64,000 nt of DNA. Source: Bifidobacterium crudilactis. GTDB taxonomy: Bacteria; Actinomycetota; Actinomycetes; Actinomycetales; Bifidobacteriaceae. Both the position numbers and the translations under genes were made by a program. The DNA is taken from assembly GCF_000738005.1 (NCBI RefSeq), contig NZ_JHAL01000002.1:1114634-1178633 (forward strand). Reading direction: 5' to 3'. Under the pieces are notes generated by a model. It saw nothing but the letters and a program-made list of their open reading frames with translations. It was not told the origin of the DNA and did no database searches. Below, in pieces: positions 1 to 9,346 of this stretch. Each line of letters opens with the position of its first letter. Position 1 is the stretch's first letter.

Positions 1-161
1 ACCGCCACGGAACGTTGGCGGTCATCGAGCGAACCATGCTTCGCCACGTTGCTGTAGGCGAAGCGATTGAACATCTCAATGAACTCAGGGTCGCTCTCCC
101 CCAGCGGTTTCTCGTCCTGGAAGAGCTGTCCCAATCCTTTTCGCATGGAATGACGTGCCAT
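1..161 (-). CDS. Carboxymuconolactone decarboxylase-family protein (N-terminal part)
   Basis: The first 53 or so codons of a leftward gene run off the window edge. The start is ATG at 161, preceded on the coding strand by a GAGGG-type ribosome binding site. The protein opens MARHSMRKGLGQLFQDE and continues with a DPEFIEMFNRFAYSNV stretch followed by LDDRQRS. This 'F-N-x-F-A ... L-D-D-R-x-R' pattern is typical of the start of the carboxymuconolactone decarboxylase/AhpD fold. The Cys-x-x-Cys or His active-site region lies outside the window, so decarboxylase and peroxidase-like members cannot be told apart. About 80 bp separate it from miaA, which is on the same strand. Confidence 0.65.
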   Translation of the reverse strand, partial: MARHSMRKGLGQLFQDEKPLGESDPEFIEMFNRFAYSNVAKHGSLDDRQRSVA

Positions 162-243
162 ACACGACCCTCGTTTTCTTCTCGGTATTCAGAACTGCGA
201 ACAGCCCAGGACCACATGGCGTCTGAGCTTCACCGTGCTCCAT

Positions 244-1314
244 CTACACGGCACCCAGATGATGCTGGGTGTAACTGTCGGCGAGCGCATCGGTGGAATC
301 GTAATCACCCGCATCCGCATGCCGCACAATCGCCACTGCATTCTCCAGGAGTCGAGGATTCAAAGCCTGCAACCAATGAATACGCGGATCTCTGCCGAAC
401 CACCCCATCTGTTTGCGTGCAAGGCGCTTGGTCTTTTGCGCGATATCCGCAAACGCCTCATCCAGGTCAATCAGTCCATCGAGATAATCGATAATCTGCT
501 GGTACCCCAAGGCGCGGGCCGCCGTCGCTCCCAGCTTGGGGCGAATCCGTCGAACCTCATCAACAAAGCCCTGCCGCCGCATCAACTCGGTACGCTGATC
601 GATACGTTCGTCCAGCGCCTCTCGCGGCAGGTCCAACCCGATCTGCACACAGGGAACGACATATCGGTATCTGGGCAGATTCGCGGAATACGGCATGCCG
701 GTGATGGCGATAACCTCCAAAGCCCGAATCGTGCGTCTGACATTGTGAGCATCCATATGCGCCGCGGCTTCCGGGTCCTTCCTTCTGAGTTCCTCGAACA
801 ACAGACCGGGGCCATCCTCCGCAGCCCGGCGTTCCAGCTCGTGCCTGACAGACGGGTCCGTTCCCGGAAAACGAATGTCATCCAGAGCCGCACGCGCGTA
901 CAGACCAGAACCGCCGACAAGAATCGGCCGAATCCCCTGTGAGGACAAACCTCGAATGCAATCCCTTGCCATGCCTTGGAACCGGGCCACACTCATGCTG
1001 TCATTCGCATCGATCACATCCACCAGGTGATGCTTCACACGTGCGCGTTCATCGGCACTCGGCTTCGCGGTTCCCACATCCATGCCCCGGTACATCTGAT
1101 AGGCGTCGGCATTCACGATTTCGCAACTGTCGCCGTCCTCGGCAAGCGCATTCGCCAGAGCGATGCCAAGACCGGTTTTGCCGGAAGCGGTTGGACCTAC
1201 AATCGATACCACCCGACGGCGGCTCATGGCCTCCAGAGCATCATTGCCTTCCATGCCGTTATCATCCGCCGGCAGCGCAGCCTCATCCGTATCGGAGTCC
1301 CTCACCGTTGTCAT
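244..1314 (-). CDS. miaA: tRNA dimethylallyltransferase MiaA
   Basis: MiaA transfers a dimethylallyl group to N6 of A37 in tRNAs that read UNN codons. MiaB then methylthiolates the same base, and miaB lies immediately upstream on the same strand. The P-loop GPTASGKT sits near residue 40. It is followed by the family signatures [18 protein letters not shown] and [10 protein letters not shown], and by a C-terminal ALGYQQ...[20 protein letters not shown] stretch. I chose ATG 1314 because GGAAGGA lies 5-6 nt upstream. A longer open frame reaches 1503 but would run into the miaB 3' end and shows no family similarity. The resulting length of about 357 residues is slightly long for the family because of an acidic N-terminal tail. 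Confidence 0.95.
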   Translation of the reverse strand: MTTVRDSDTDEAALPADDNGMEGNDALEAMSRRRVVSIVGPTASGKTGLGIALANALAEDGDSCEIVNADAYQMYRGMDVGTAKPSADERARVKHHLVDVIDANDSMSVARFQGMARDCIRGLSSQGIRPILVGGSGLYARAALDDIRFPGTDPSVRHELERRAAEDGPGLLFEELRRKDPEAAAHMDAHNVRRTIRALEVIAITGMPYSANLPRYRYVVPCVQIGLDLPREALDERIDQRTELMRRQGFVDEVRRIRPKLGATAARALGYQQIIDYLDGLIDLDEAFADIAQKTKRLARKQMGWFGRDPRIHWLQALNPRLLENAVAIVRHADAGDYDSTDALADSYTQHHLGAV

Positions 1315-1426
1315 GATTTCCTTCCATGCGCCGCCGTACCGTCGACACCGTAATGGCCCCATCATCGTCACCGCGGTCGTCACCGCGTTCATCGGCGCGG
1401 TCACCGGTGCCGATCGACATCCGCCG

Positions 1427-2878
1427 TTACTTCCAGACAATGCTATACACCTGTCCATCACGCTGCGGGTCCGGGTCCGCGATGAGATAATGCTTGCCCG
1501 CACGCGTCACCGTGCACCTGACGACATCACCAATCCGGGGCACGTCGAATCCGGCGGGAGCACCGATATGCACCAAAACGCCCGTACGCTCACGACCCGT
1601 AACACGATGAGTATCCTGATCTTTTCTCCCACGAGCGTCGGTGACCAGCACCTCAACCTCGCTACCGACGAAATCCTGCATCCGTTCGGCGGTAATCGAT
1701 TCCTGCAAAGCATTCAACCGACGGAAACGCTCACGAACCACATCCTGCGGCACCTGCTCCATCGTCGCAGCCGGAGTGCCGGGACGCGGCGAATACTCGA
1801 AAATGAACGCCGAAGTGAAACGGGAGCGCTTCACCACATCCATCGTCCGCTCGAAATCCTCGTCACTCTCCCCCGGAAAGCCCACGATGATATCCGTAGT
1901 GATCTGGGCATCGGGCATCGCCTCGCGAACCTTCCCGAGAATCGTCATGAACCGTTCGGTGCGGTACGAGCGACGCATCGCCCTGAGCACCTTATCCGAG
2001 CCGGATTGCAAAGGCATATGCAGCTGATGCATGATGTTGGGCGTCTGCGCCATGGCTTCAATCACATCATCGGTGAAAGCAGCCGGGTGCGGGGACGTGA
2101 AGCGCACGCGCTCCAGACCCCGAATATCACCGCAGGCTCGCAGGAGCTTGGAAAACGCGAAACGGTCCCCGGTCGAATATCCAAAGGAGTTGACGTTCTG
2201 CCCGAGCAGAGTCACCTCCTTCGCACCCGAATCAACGCATCTCTGCACCTCATCAAGCACATCGCCGACCCTGCGGTCACGTTCCTTGCCACGCACAGCC
2301 GGAACGATGCAGAAGGTGCACGTATTGTTGCAGCCGACCGAAATCGACACCCACGAAGACACGGAGGACGCCCTCGCGGCGGGAAGCTCACTGGGGAAAT
2401 ACGTCAGATCCTGCGTAATCTCCACCTGAGGACCATGCACCTCGCGGGACTCCTGCAGCAGATGCGGCAAGGAAGCGATATTCTTCGTGCCGAACACCGC
2501 ATCAACCCAGGGTGCACGTTTGGCGATTCGCTCACGGTCCTTCTGAGCCATGCAACCGCCAACGGCAATCTGCAATTGCGGGCGGTCACGCTTCAGCTCC
2601 GCCCAGGACCCCAAGGTGCCGTACATGCGGTCGGTGGCGTTCTCACGGACAGCGCAGGTATTCAACACGATCAAATCCAGGTCCCTGCCCTCGACCTGCG
2701 CGGCGCTGGCGGGAACATAGCCTTCCTGCTCCAACACTCCGGAAATACGTTCCGAATCGTGCACATTCATCTGACATCCAAGAGTATGCACGTAGTACAC
2801 GCCACGTCCACGCCCCGCACCGACAGCATCCGGCTGCGCGCCCAGACGCTCCTGATCGGTCATCATCGCTTCATCCAT
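1427..2878 (-). CDS. miaB: tRNA-2-methylthio-N6-dimethylallyladenosine synthase MiaB
   Basis: This radical-SAM methylthiotransferase acts on i6A37 of tRNA, one step after MiaA, whose gene follows 112 bp downstream. The order is an N-terminal UPF0004 domain ([18 protein letters not shown] ... NTCAVRENA), the radical-SAM core with its CxxxCxxC cluster motif ([23 protein letters not shown]), and a C-terminal TRAM domain ending near VYSIVWK. The N-terminal cluster cysteines fall in LGCQM, NTCAV and GGCMA. Start choice is uncertain. ATG 2878 is given; ATG 2866 or 2863 has a slightly better GGATG-like site, and the open frame extends to 2932. Length is normal for MiaB. Confidence 0.95.
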   Translation of the reverse strand: MDEAMMTDQERLGAQPDAVGAGRGRGVYYVHTLGCQMNVHDSERISGVLEQEGYVPASAAQVEGRDLDLIVLNTCAVRENATDRMYGTLGSWAELKRDRPQLQIAVGGCMAQKDRERIAKRAPWVDAVFGTKNIASLPHLLQESREVHGPQVEITQDLTYFPSELPAARASSVSSWVSISVGCNNTCTFCIVPAVRGKERDRRVGDVLDEVQRCVDSGAKEVTLLGQNVNSFGYSTGDRFAFSKLLRACGDIRGLERVRFTSPHPAAFTDDVIEAMAQTPNIMHQLHMPLQSGSDKVLRAMRRSYRTERFMTILGKVREAMPDAQITTDIIVGFPGESDEDFERTMDVVKRSRFTSAFIFEYSPRPGTPAATMEQVPQDVVRERFRRLNALQESITAERMQDFVGSEVEVLVTDARGRKDQDTHRVTGRERTGVLVHIGAPAGFDVPRIGDVVRCTVTRAGKHYLIADPDPQRDGQVYSIVWK

Positions 2879-3050
2879 AAGCACCGATTCTATCGAACAC
2901 CGACCTTCAGCGTGCAAGCCGCGCGCCCGCAAACAACAACCATGGCCGTGAGAAGCTCGTGACCATCAACGAAAACTCCAGCCAATCGCCAGACCGATGG
3001 GTACGATGGATAGTTCTACAGGGTACGAATATTCCGCCGAGGAGGCGACT

Positions 3051-3791
3051 GTGATATTAGATCGCAAAAACGTAATGAATACGGCAGAACTGGCGACCCG
3101 AATCAAAACCCTAGATAGCGGCTCCGTCAACAACGTGGAAATCGGCGATGTCACCGAATTCATCGACCTCATGCAAGTGTATGAAGGCGCAATGTATGAG
3201 ATAGGGACCAAGCTCGAAATCCTCGACAACGAATTCCAGGTCCGCTTCAGCCACAATCCAATTCATCATATGGAGCGACGTTTGAAAAGCGCGAACTCCA
3301 TCGTCGAAAAACTGCACAGAAAGGACCTGCCCACCACCGCGGACGCCATCAAAGACAATCTCTTCGACGTCGCAGGCATACGCGTGGTATGCAACTACCG
3401 GGACGACGTGTACGCCGTATCCCGCTACCTTTCGGAACAATCGGACATCCAGGTGCTGCGGGTCAAAGACTACATACGCAACCCCAAACAGAACGGATAC
3501 CGCAGCCTGCACGTCATCTACGCCGTACCGGTCTTCCTCACCTCCGGGCCCCACTACACTCCTGTCGAAGTGCAGTTCCGCACCATCGCCATGGACTACT
3601 GGGCCAGCCTCGAACACCAGCTCAGATACAAATCCGACCTGCCCGACATACGTCTCGCCCAGCACTCACAGACACTGCTCGACTGCGCACGCTCACTGCA
3701 GAACATCGAAGTCCAGATGCAGTCCATCCACCGCGACATCAGCGGTGCGCCGCAGGAGGAAGGCGCTCCAGAAGCGCCACACAAGGAATAG
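3051..3791 (+). CDS. Small alarmone synthetase (RelQ/YjbM-like GTP pyrophosphokinase)
   Basis: This is a single-domain (p)ppGpp synthetase that transfers pyrophosphate from ATP to GTP or GDP in nutrient stress. There is no HD hydrolase, TGS or ACT domain, and the length (246 residues) fits the RelQ/RelP class. The RelA/SpoT synthetase signature is visible: DNLFDVAGIRVVC, the substrate loop around RVKDYIRNPKQNGYRSLH, then VEVQFRTIAMDYWASLEHQLRYK. GTG 3051 is chosen because GAGGAGG lies 6-7 nt upstream; an ATG at 2997 in the same frame has no such site. The last 13 codons and the stop lie in an 83-bp sequence duplicated 206 bp downstream. A long RSH enzyme probably exists elsewhere. Confidence 0.9.
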   Translation: MILDRKNVMNTAELATRIKTLDSGSVNNVEIGDVTEFIDLMQVYEGAMYEIGTKLEILDNEFQVRFSHNPIHHMERRLKSANSIVEKLHRKDLPTTADAIKDNLFDVAGIRVVCNYRDDVYAVSRYLSEQSDIQVLRVKDYIRNPKQNGYRSLHVIYAVPVFLTSGPHYTPVEVQFRTIAMDYWASLEHQLRYKSDLPDIRLAQHSQTLLDCARSLQNIEVQMQSIHRDISGAPQEEGAPEAPHKE

Positions 3792-3834
3792 CCTCCTGCG
3801 GCCTTCACGCCCTCAGCGGGCGCTCACCTCGCCT
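3752..3834 (+). repeat. 83-bp direct repeat, copy 1 (3' end of the alarmone synthetase gene)
   Basis: This copy covers the last 13 codons and stop of the alarmone synthetase gene plus about 43 bp of 3' flank. It begins GCAGGAGGAAGG, and the first eight bases pair with CCTCCTGC just after the stop, giving a terminator-like hairpin that uses coding sequence as its left arm. The second copy starts at 3958 and differs at one position that I can see. Confidence 0.9.
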
Positions 3835-3848
3835 GACTTCCGGGAAGG

Positions 3849-3959
3849 TTGCGTAGCGTATTACGACGTGTGGCAAGCGCTACGCGCTTCTTCGCAGCCT
3901 TAGCGGCTGCTCACTTCGCCTGCGGGAAGCCCACAGGGCTTCCCGCTTAACGGCTCAGC
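3849..3959. repeat. Two-hairpin repeat unit R, copy 1
   Basis: The unit has a conserved head (TTGCG...GTATTACGACGTGTGGCAAGCGCT...CGCGCTTCTTC), a first hairpin (GCAGCC/GGCTGC, 3894-3910), a TCACTTCGCCT linker, a second hairpin (GCGGGAAGCCC/GGGCTTCCCGC, 3922-3946) and a tail CTTAACGGCTCAGC. Two further copies lie at 6250 and 6396. It sits between the two 83-bp repeats in the 382-bp region between two convergent genes. I see no gene in it. Confidence 0.85.
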
Positions 3960-4040
3960 AGGAGGAAGGCGCTCCAGAAGCACCACACAAGGAATAGCCT
4001 CCTGCGGCCTTCACGCCCTCAGCGGGCGCTCACCTCGCCT
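3958..4040 (+). repeat. 83-bp direct repeat, copy 2
   Basis: This is a near-identical copy of 3752-3834, including the last 13 alarmone-synthetase codons, which are not translated here. The offset of exactly 206 bp with unit R between the copies indicates a local tandem duplication, or duplication associated with insertion of the unit. Confidence 0.9.
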
Positions 4041-4058
4041 ATGTGGCCGTGCCAAAAA

Positions 4059-4129
4059 GATAACTGCACCAAAAGGACAGCTTTTCGGGGAGATTGTTAC
4101 CAAATTGCTGTCCTTTTAGTGCAGTTATC
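4059..4129. repeat. Palindromic element P, copy 1
   Basis: This is a 71-bp inverted repeat whose arms are GATAACTGCACCAAAAGGACAGC and its near-exact complement ending GCAGTTATC. The AT-richer central segment of about 25 bp differs between copies. It sits between convergent genes. The inner stem GGACAGC/GCTGTCC is followed by a T run on both strands, so it could act as a bidirectional terminator. Other copies start at 6143, 35748, 40561, 50033 and 59587. Confidence 0.9.
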
Positions 4130-4173
4130 GCCTTCCATATGTGTATCGAAAGAGCGGGGTAATGTCCCTGATT

Positions 4174-5052
4174 CTAGAAATCGAAGTTGTCGGGGTCTGC
4201 GCCGTTGCGCGTATCGGTGTTCAACGCGCTTACGGCGGCCATCTCCGCATTGTCCAGGGAGAAGTCGAAGACGTCGAAATTCTGCCTGATTCGCTCCTCG
4301 TGAGTGGACTTCGGGATGACGATCACGCCGCGCTGCAGATGCCAGCGAATAACCACCTGTGCGGGAGATTTGCCATGCGCCTCGGCTATCTGCTGCAAAA
4401 CGGGGTCCTTGAGCAAGGTACCGCCCGTGCCACCCAATGGACTCCAAACCTCGACATGTATTCGCTTACCGTGGCAATAGTCAATCAACTCCTGATTCAG
4501 GAACTGCGGCGAGGACTCGATTTGGTCGACCGCAGGACGTACGGCGCTGATGGCCCGCAGCTCCTCAAGATGATGACGCTGGAAGTTGCTGACACCGATA
4601 GCCCGAATACGATGCTGATGGTAAAGATCAACCATAACCTCCCAGGCGCGCTGCCACCCATCAACCGGCCAGTGAATCAGGTACAGGTCGACATAGCTGG
4701 TCCCGAGACGGTCAAGACTCTCATAGAAGGCCTCCTCTGTACGACCTGCACGAATATCGTCATTCCACAACTTCGTGGTCAGGAAGATATCACGACGCAG
4801 CACTCCGGATTCGCGCATTCCCTCTCCGACCGACCGCTCGTTGCCATATACAGCGGCGGTGTCGATGTGGCGATACCCGGCTTCCAAAGCCCAACGCACA
4901 GAATCAACGGTTTCCTTACCCTCCGGGGTTTGAAACACACCAAGACCGAGCTGCGGAATGCCGATACCCGTGGTGCCCACAGCACCCCCAGTACTCTCTG
5001 CGTCTCCCGCATAAGCATTCAGTGTGAGAATTTCAGGTCCCTTGCTCTGCAT
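4174..5052 (-). CDS. Aldo/keto reductase (2,5-diketo-D-gluconate reductase-like)
   Basis: This is a cytosolic NADPH-dependent carbonyl reductase of the AKR5-like group, about 292 residues as a TIM barrel. The catalytic tetrad is visible: Asp and Tyr in HIDTAAVYGNE, Lys in FLTTKLW and His in DLYLIHWPVDGW. The cofactor-binding IGVSNF and VIPKSTHEERIRQNFDVFDF stretches follow. ATG 5052 is chosen because GGGAGGAG lies just upstream; the open frame extends to 5295 but that part is not family-like. Substrate cannot be predicted. It is divergent from the gene at 5318, with a short palindrome (5210-5224) between them. Confidence 0.92.
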   Translation of the reverse strand: MQSKGPEILTLNAYAGDAESTGGAVGTTGIGIPQLGLGVFQTPEGKETVDSVRWALEAGYRHIDTAAVYGNERSVGEGMRESGVLRRDIFLTTKLWNDDIRAGRTEEAFYESLDRLGTSYVDLYLIHWPVDGWQRAWEVMVDLYHQHRIRAIGVSNFQRHHLEELRAISAVRPAVDQIESSPQFLNQELIDYCHGKRIHVEVWSPLGGTGGTLLKDPVLQQIAEAHGKSPAQVVIRWHLQRGVIVIPKSTHEERIRQNFDVFDFSLDNAEMAAVSALNTDTRNGADPDNFDF

Positions 5053-5209
5053 ATCTCTCCTCCCCGAGTCAGTTTCATACCCGTGCCGAATGCACGAGCA
5101 ACAAATGATGGCGAACATCCTGTCCGCACCATCGTATCGTTGGGCGCAGCAATCGAAAAGACTGCGCCGCCGGAATAATTCGGTGCGATTCATAGAACAG
5201 TAAGCTTCC

Positions 5210-5224
5210 TCACATACTATGTGA
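5210..5224. promoter_or_regulatory. Candidate operator palindrome
   Basis: TCACATACTATGTGA is a perfect 7+1+7 palindrome in the divergent intergenic region, about 158 bp from the reductase start and 94 bp from the Bax-inhibitor-like start. The form suits a dimeric repressor site. No regulator gene is adjacent, so this is a suggestion only. Confidence 0.4.
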
Positions 5225-5317
5225 TGTACGCACCGCATGCCTGCAAGGGACGGCATGCAATAGACACCATGCATATGACGCAAGCACACCGACAAGCTCT
5301 ATGCAGAAGGAGCAGCA

Positions 5318-6130
5318 ATGTCATTTGGCAGACAGCCTCAAGGCTATCAAGGACAGAGTTACCAGGACGAGGCAAACCAGCAGCAATACGGCCAGCAGCC
5401 TTTCGCACAGCAATCCTCGATCAACGCTCAGGCCGCATACTCATATGACAGCGTGCAGCAGGCCTCGCGCACCTCCATCACCAAAGCCTACGGCGAAATG
5501 GCGTTAGGACTGGTGGTCACCGCAGCAGTGGCCCTGGTGACGCAGGTCACCGGAGCACTCCAGGCATACATGTCCGCAACCGGCACCCTCGGTTGGATGA
5601 TTCTTGCCATCGTCCAGGTCGGACTCGCCATCTCCTTGGGCGCACGCATCATGAAAATCAAACCATCCACCGCACGTCTGATGTTCTACGGATACGCGGC
5701 ATTGATGGGATTCACACTGAGCTCCATCTTCTGGGCCTACGATGCCAGCACCATTATCATCACCCTGGGCTTCTGTGCCGCCTTCTACTTCGCGCTCACC
5801 ATGTTCGCGCTCACCACCAAAATCAATATGCTCAAAGCAGGCCCAATCCTGCTGGTCGGTCTCGTCGTGCTGATCATCTCCCAAGTGGTGCTGATGTTCC
5901 TCGCGCCTAGCGCCACCACATTACGGGTCATCGCCGGCATCGGCGTGGTGCTCTTCGCATTGATGACCGTCTACGATGCGCAGCGCACCAAGGCCATCTT
6001 CGCCCAGTTCGCCTCGCAAGGACCTGAAATGATCAAGCGCATTTCGATTCTCTGCGCATTGAATCTGTACCTCGATTTCGTCAACCTCTTCCTCTACCTG
6101 CTCCAACTCTTCGGCTCGAACAACAGGTAG
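5318..6130 (+). CDS. Bax inhibitor-1/YccA-like membrane protein
   Basis: This is a multi-pass membrane protein of the BI-1/YccA/YbhL family, a class linked to membrane-protein quality control and, in some homologues, pH-sensitive calcium leak. A Gln- and Tyr-rich cytosolic tail of about 50 residues comes first. About seven hydrophobic segments follow from residue 60 to the end, including FYGYAALMGFTLSSIFWAYD and FALMTVYDAQRTKAIF. Acidic residues in the last helices (YDAQ, LYLDFVNLFLYLL) match the family's conserved C-terminal signature. AAGGAG lies 6-7 nt before ATG 5318. The 366 bp downstream, to the aconitase stop, hold element P copy 2 and two R units. Confidence 0.9.
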   Translation: MSFGRQPQGYQGQSYQDEANQQQYGQQPFAQQSSINAQAAYSYDSVQQASRTSITKAYGEMALGLVVTAAVALVTQVTGALQAYMSATGTLGWMILAIVQVGLAISLGARIMKIKPSTARLMFYGYAALMGFTLSSIFWAYDASTIIITLGFCAAFYFALTMFALTTKINMLKAGPILLVGLVVLIISQVVLMFLAPSATTLRVIAGIGVVLFALMTVYDAQRTKAIFAQFASQGPEMIKRISILCALNLYLDFVNLFLYLLQLFGSNNR

Positions 6131-6142
6131 CGAGCACATACA

Positions 6143-6213
6143 GATAACTGCATCAACAGGACAGCAATTCGGGGGAAAGTTCCCGTACAAGCTGTCCAGT
6201 TGGTGCAGTTTTC
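6143..6213. repeat. Palindromic element P, copy 2 (diverged)
   Basis: The arms are GATAACTGCATCAACAGGACAGC and GCTGTCCAGTTGGTGCAGTTTTC. Both differ from the consensus but still pair over most of their length. It lies 12 bp after the stop of the Bax-inhibitor-like gene, between convergent genes. Confidence 0.75.
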
Positions 6214-6249
6214 TATTGGGGCGAGTACCGAGCCTGACTTCCGGGGAAG

Positions 6250-6360
6250 TTGCGTTGCGTATTACGCCGTGTGGCAAACGCTTCGCGCTTCTTCGCGGCT
6301 TTGGCGGGCGCTCACCGAGCCTATGTGAAGCACACCGTGCTTCACACTTAACGGCTCAGC
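6250..6360. repeat. Two-hairpin repeat unit R, copy 2
   Basis: The head (TTGCGTTGCGTATTACGCCGTGTGGCAA), linker and tail match copy 1. The second hairpin is TGTGAAGCAC-acc-GTGCTTCACA (6324-6346), a different stem sequence that is still fully paired. It ends in CTTAACGGCTCAGC. Confidence 0.85.
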
Positions 6361-6395
6361 TTTGGCAGCCGCTCACTTCGCCTGAATTGCTGAAA

Positions 6396-6509
6396 GGTGG
6401 CGTTGCGTATTGCGACGTGTGGCAAGCGCTTCGCGCTTCTTCGCAGACGATACCGTCTGCTCACTTCAGCTAACCGAAGCCCACTGGGCTTCGGTCTTAA
6501 CGCTTCAGC
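6396..6509. repeat. Two-hairpin repeat unit R, copy 3, overlapping the aconitase 3' end
   Basis: The first hairpin is GCAGACG-ata-CCGTCTGC (6443-6460) and the second ACCGAAGCCC-act-GGGCTTCGGT (6473-6495). The tail CTTAACGCTTCAGC encodes, on the minus strand, the last three sense codons and the TAA stop of aconitase. The second hairpin would serve as the aconitase terminator. Confidence 0.85.
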
Positions 6510-9208
6510 ATTAAATTGCGAAGGACGTATTGGAGGATGCCGCCGTTGCGGTAATAGTCGGCCTCACCAGGAGTGTCGATACGGACAATCGCCTGGAATA
6601 CGACCGTCGAACCATCAGACCTGGTGGCCGTCACCTCAAGCGTCTTAGGTGTCGTACCGTCGTTCAAAGCCGTAATACCGGCGATGTCGAAGCTTTCCGT
6701 GCCATCAAGACCCAGGCTGGCAGCAGACTCCCCTTCAGGGAACTGCAACGGCAGCACCCCCATGCCGATCAGATTGCTCCGGTGAATACGCTCGAAACTT
6801 TCGGCGACAACGGCCCGAACACCCAGCATCACCGTGCCCTTGGCGGCCCAGTCACGGGACGAGCCCGTACCGTACTCCTTGCCCGCCAGAATCACCAACG
6901 GCACCTGATGCTGCTGATAGTCGAGCGATGCCTCGAAAATGGTGGTTGGCTTCTTGGTCAGAAAATCATAGGTAAAACCACCCGGAGTCACCTCATGCCC
7001 TACTGATGCCAACAGCTGGTTGCGCAGACGAATATTTCCGAAGGTGCCGCGAACCATAATCTCATGATTGCCGCGACGTGAACCATATGAGTTGAAGTTC
7101 TTCGGCCCGATGCCGCGCTCCTGCAGATACACGCCCGCAGGACTGCTGGACTTAATCGCTCCGGCCGGAGAAATGTGATCGGTGGTCACCGAATCGCCGA
7201 GAAGAGCCAGGACCTTCGCACCATGAATATCCTCGACCGGCTCGGGACTATGGCTCATACCGTCAAAGAAGGTCTGTTTGCGCACATAGGTGGAATCCTC
7301 ATCCCAGGCAAACAACTCACCGTCAGGAACCTGCAAGCCCTTCCAACGTGCATCGCCCTCGAACACCGAGGCATAGTCGTTGACGAACATATCCCGACTT
7401 ACCGTCGACCCGACGACCTTTTCGATGTCCTGGTTGCTCGGCCAAATATCACTCAGGAATACGTCATTCCCTGCCTCGTCCTTGCCCAGAGGCTGCGACG
7501 CGAAATCGAAGTCCATCGTTCCCGCCAAGGCATAGGCGATGACCAAAGGCGGCGAAGCCAGGTAATTCATCTTCACGTCCGGGCTGATACGCCCTTCGAA
7601 GTTGCGGTTGCCCGACAGCACGGCGGTGACCGTCAGGTCATGTTCGTTGATGGCCTGCGAGATGGCCGGGTCGAGAGGACCTGAATTACCGATGCAGGTG
7701 GCACAGCCATACCCCACCAATTGGTATCCGAGAGCATCGAGATCCGGTGTCAGACCGGCCTTGTCCAGATAGTCCGTCACGACCTGCGATCCCGGCGCCA
7801 ATGACGTCTTGACCCATGGCTTCGGCTTCAACCCGAGCCGGTGGGCATTGCGAGCCAGCAAGCCTGCGGCAATCATCACCGAAGGATTGGAGGTATTCGT
7901 GCAACTGGTAATCGAGGCAATCGCCACGTCCCCGTTGCTGATTTCGAACTCACCATGCGTTTCGGTGCTTACGGCGACGGCATCCGTTTCGGTTTCCGGA
8001 GTGATATAGGAAGGTACGGTCTGCTCGAAACTCGACTTCGACTCACTGAGGCGAATACGATCCTGCGGACGCTTCGGACCGGCTATGGAAGGCACGACCG
8101 TGCTCAAATCCAATTCCATATACTCCGAATATTCCGGTTCCACATAGTCAGGTGAAGTGGTGTCGTGCCAGAGCTTGTTCGCCTTGGCGTAGGCCTCCAC
8201 CAAGGCCACCTGGGCATCGGAACGACCCGTCAGCCGCAGATAGTCCAAGGTCACGTCATCAATCGGGAAGATGCCGCATGTCGAGCCAAATTCAGGACTC
8301 ATATTGCCCAAGGTCGCACGGTTGGCCAGAGGCACGTTCGCCACGCCATCACCATAGAACTCCACGAATTTTCCGACGACCCCATGCTGTCGCAGCATAT
8401 CGGTGATGGTCAGCACGATGTCGGTGGCCGTGACACCTTCGGAGATGCTGCCTGTCAGCTTGAAACCGACCACCCTTGGCACCAGCATGGAAATAGGCTG
8501 CCCGAGCATGGCCGCTTCGGCTTCGATACCGCCCACTCCCCAACCAAGCACACCCAGACCGTTGACCATCGTGGTATGCGAGTCCGTACCGACACAGGAA
8601 TCCATATACGCCAGCTGACTGCCTGGATGCTCGACGCTGTCCTTGGTCATCACGACCTTGGCAAGGTACTCGATGTTCACCTGATGAATGATGCCGGTCC
8701 CCGGTGGAACGACTCGGAAGTTCTTGAAGGCTTGCTGGCCCCACCGCAGGAACTGGTATCGCTCACGATTACGCTGATATTCGATGTCCATATTGCGCTC
8801 GATGGCACCGGGCACTCCGGCGACATCTATCTGCACCGAGTGGTCGATCACCATCTGCGCCGGAACCTGAGGGTTGATGACCTCGGGATCTCCACCGAGC
8901 TCCTTTACCGCGTCCCTCATGGTCGCAAGGTCGACGATGCACGGGACACCTGTGAAATCCTGCATGACCACGCGGCTGGGCGTGAACTGAATCTCATGGC
9001 TCGGCTGGTCCTTCGGGTTCCAGTTCAGCAGCGAGCGCACATGCTCATCGGTGATGTTCGCACCATCGGTGTTGCGCACGAGATTCTCGACCAGCACCTT
9101 CAGCGAATACGGGAGATGATCTATTCCCGGAAGCTCAGCAATCGAGAAGTAGTCAAAGGACTGTTCCCCCACCTGCAGGGTACTGAGCTGGTCATCATGC
9201 ACAGACAT
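6497..9208 (-). CDS. acnA: Aconitate hydratase AcnA
   Basis: This enzyme interconverts citrate and isocitrate through a [4Fe-4S] cluster. At 903 residues it is a full-length AcnA/IRP-type protein. The three cluster cysteines are in [15 protein letters not shown] and [16 protein letters not shown]. The substrate-binding [25 protein letters not shown] and the C-terminal swivel domain with [13 protein letters not shown] are also present. GGAGG precedes ATG 9208. No other TCA-cycle gene is adjacent; bifidobacteria are known to keep only the oxidative citrate-to-2-oxoglutarate branch for glutamate supply. The last codons lie inside repeat unit R copy 3. A 401-codon frame on the opposite strand is an antisense shadow. 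Confidence 0.97.
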   Translation of the reverse strand: MSVHDDQLSTLQVGEQSFDYFSIAELPGIDHLPYSLKVLVENLVRNTDGANITDEHVRSLLNWNPKDQPSHEIQFTPSRVVMQDFTGVPCIVDLATMRDAVKELGGDPEVINPQVPAQMVIDHSVQIDVAGVPGAIERNMDIEYQRNRERYQFLRWGQQAFKNFRVVPPGTGIIHQVNIEYLAKVVMTKDSVEHPGSQLAYMDSCVGTDSHTTMVNGLGVLGWGVGGIEAEAAMLGQPISMLVPRVVGFKLTGSISEGVTATDIVLTITDMLRQHGVVGKFVEFYGDGVANVPLANRATLGNMSPEFGSTCGIFPIDDVTLDYLRLTGRSDAQVALVEAYAKANKLWHDTTSPDYVEPEYSEYMELDLSTVVPSIAGPKRPQDRIRLSESKSSFEQTVPSYITPETETDAVAVSTETHGEFEISNGDVAIASITSCTNTSNPSVMIAAGLLARNAHRLGLKPKPWVKTSLAPGSQVVTDYLDKAGLTPDLDALGYQLVGYGCATCIGNSGPLDPAISQAINEHDLTVTAVLSGNRNFEGRISPDVKMNYLASPPLVIAYALAGTMDFDFASQPLGKDEAGNDVFLSDIWPSNQDIEKVVGSTVSRDMFVNDYASVFEGDARWKGLQVPDGELFAWDEDSTYVRKQTFFDGMSHSPEPVEDIHGAKVLALLGDSVTTDHISPAGAIKSSSPAGVYLQERGIGPKNFNSYGSRRGNHEIMVRGTFGNIRLRNQLLASVGHEVTPGGFTYDFLTKKPTTIFEASLDYQQHQVPLVILAGKEYGTGSSRDWAAKGTVMLGVRAVVAESFERIHRSNLIGMGVLPLQFPEGESAASLGLDGTESFDIAGITALNDGTTPKTLEVTATRSDGSTVVFQAIVRIDTPGEADYYRNGGILQYVLRNLMLKR

Positions 9209-9346
9209 GCTTCCTCCGTGATTCTAAACGGGTATCGTCACCAGATCATTCATGCGATCATATGGACGGCACGCTTCAGGGGCCTATCCGTGGCCCGTCG
9301 GTATATTGATTATCCGACATGGATACTACATTTCCTGTTACGGCTT

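Noticed and set aside
1163..2962. Long + strand open frame (599 codons) opposite miaB
   Set aside because: It mirrors miaB on the other strand, has a low-complexity His/Arg composition and no family motif. High-GC codon bias produces such antisense frames.
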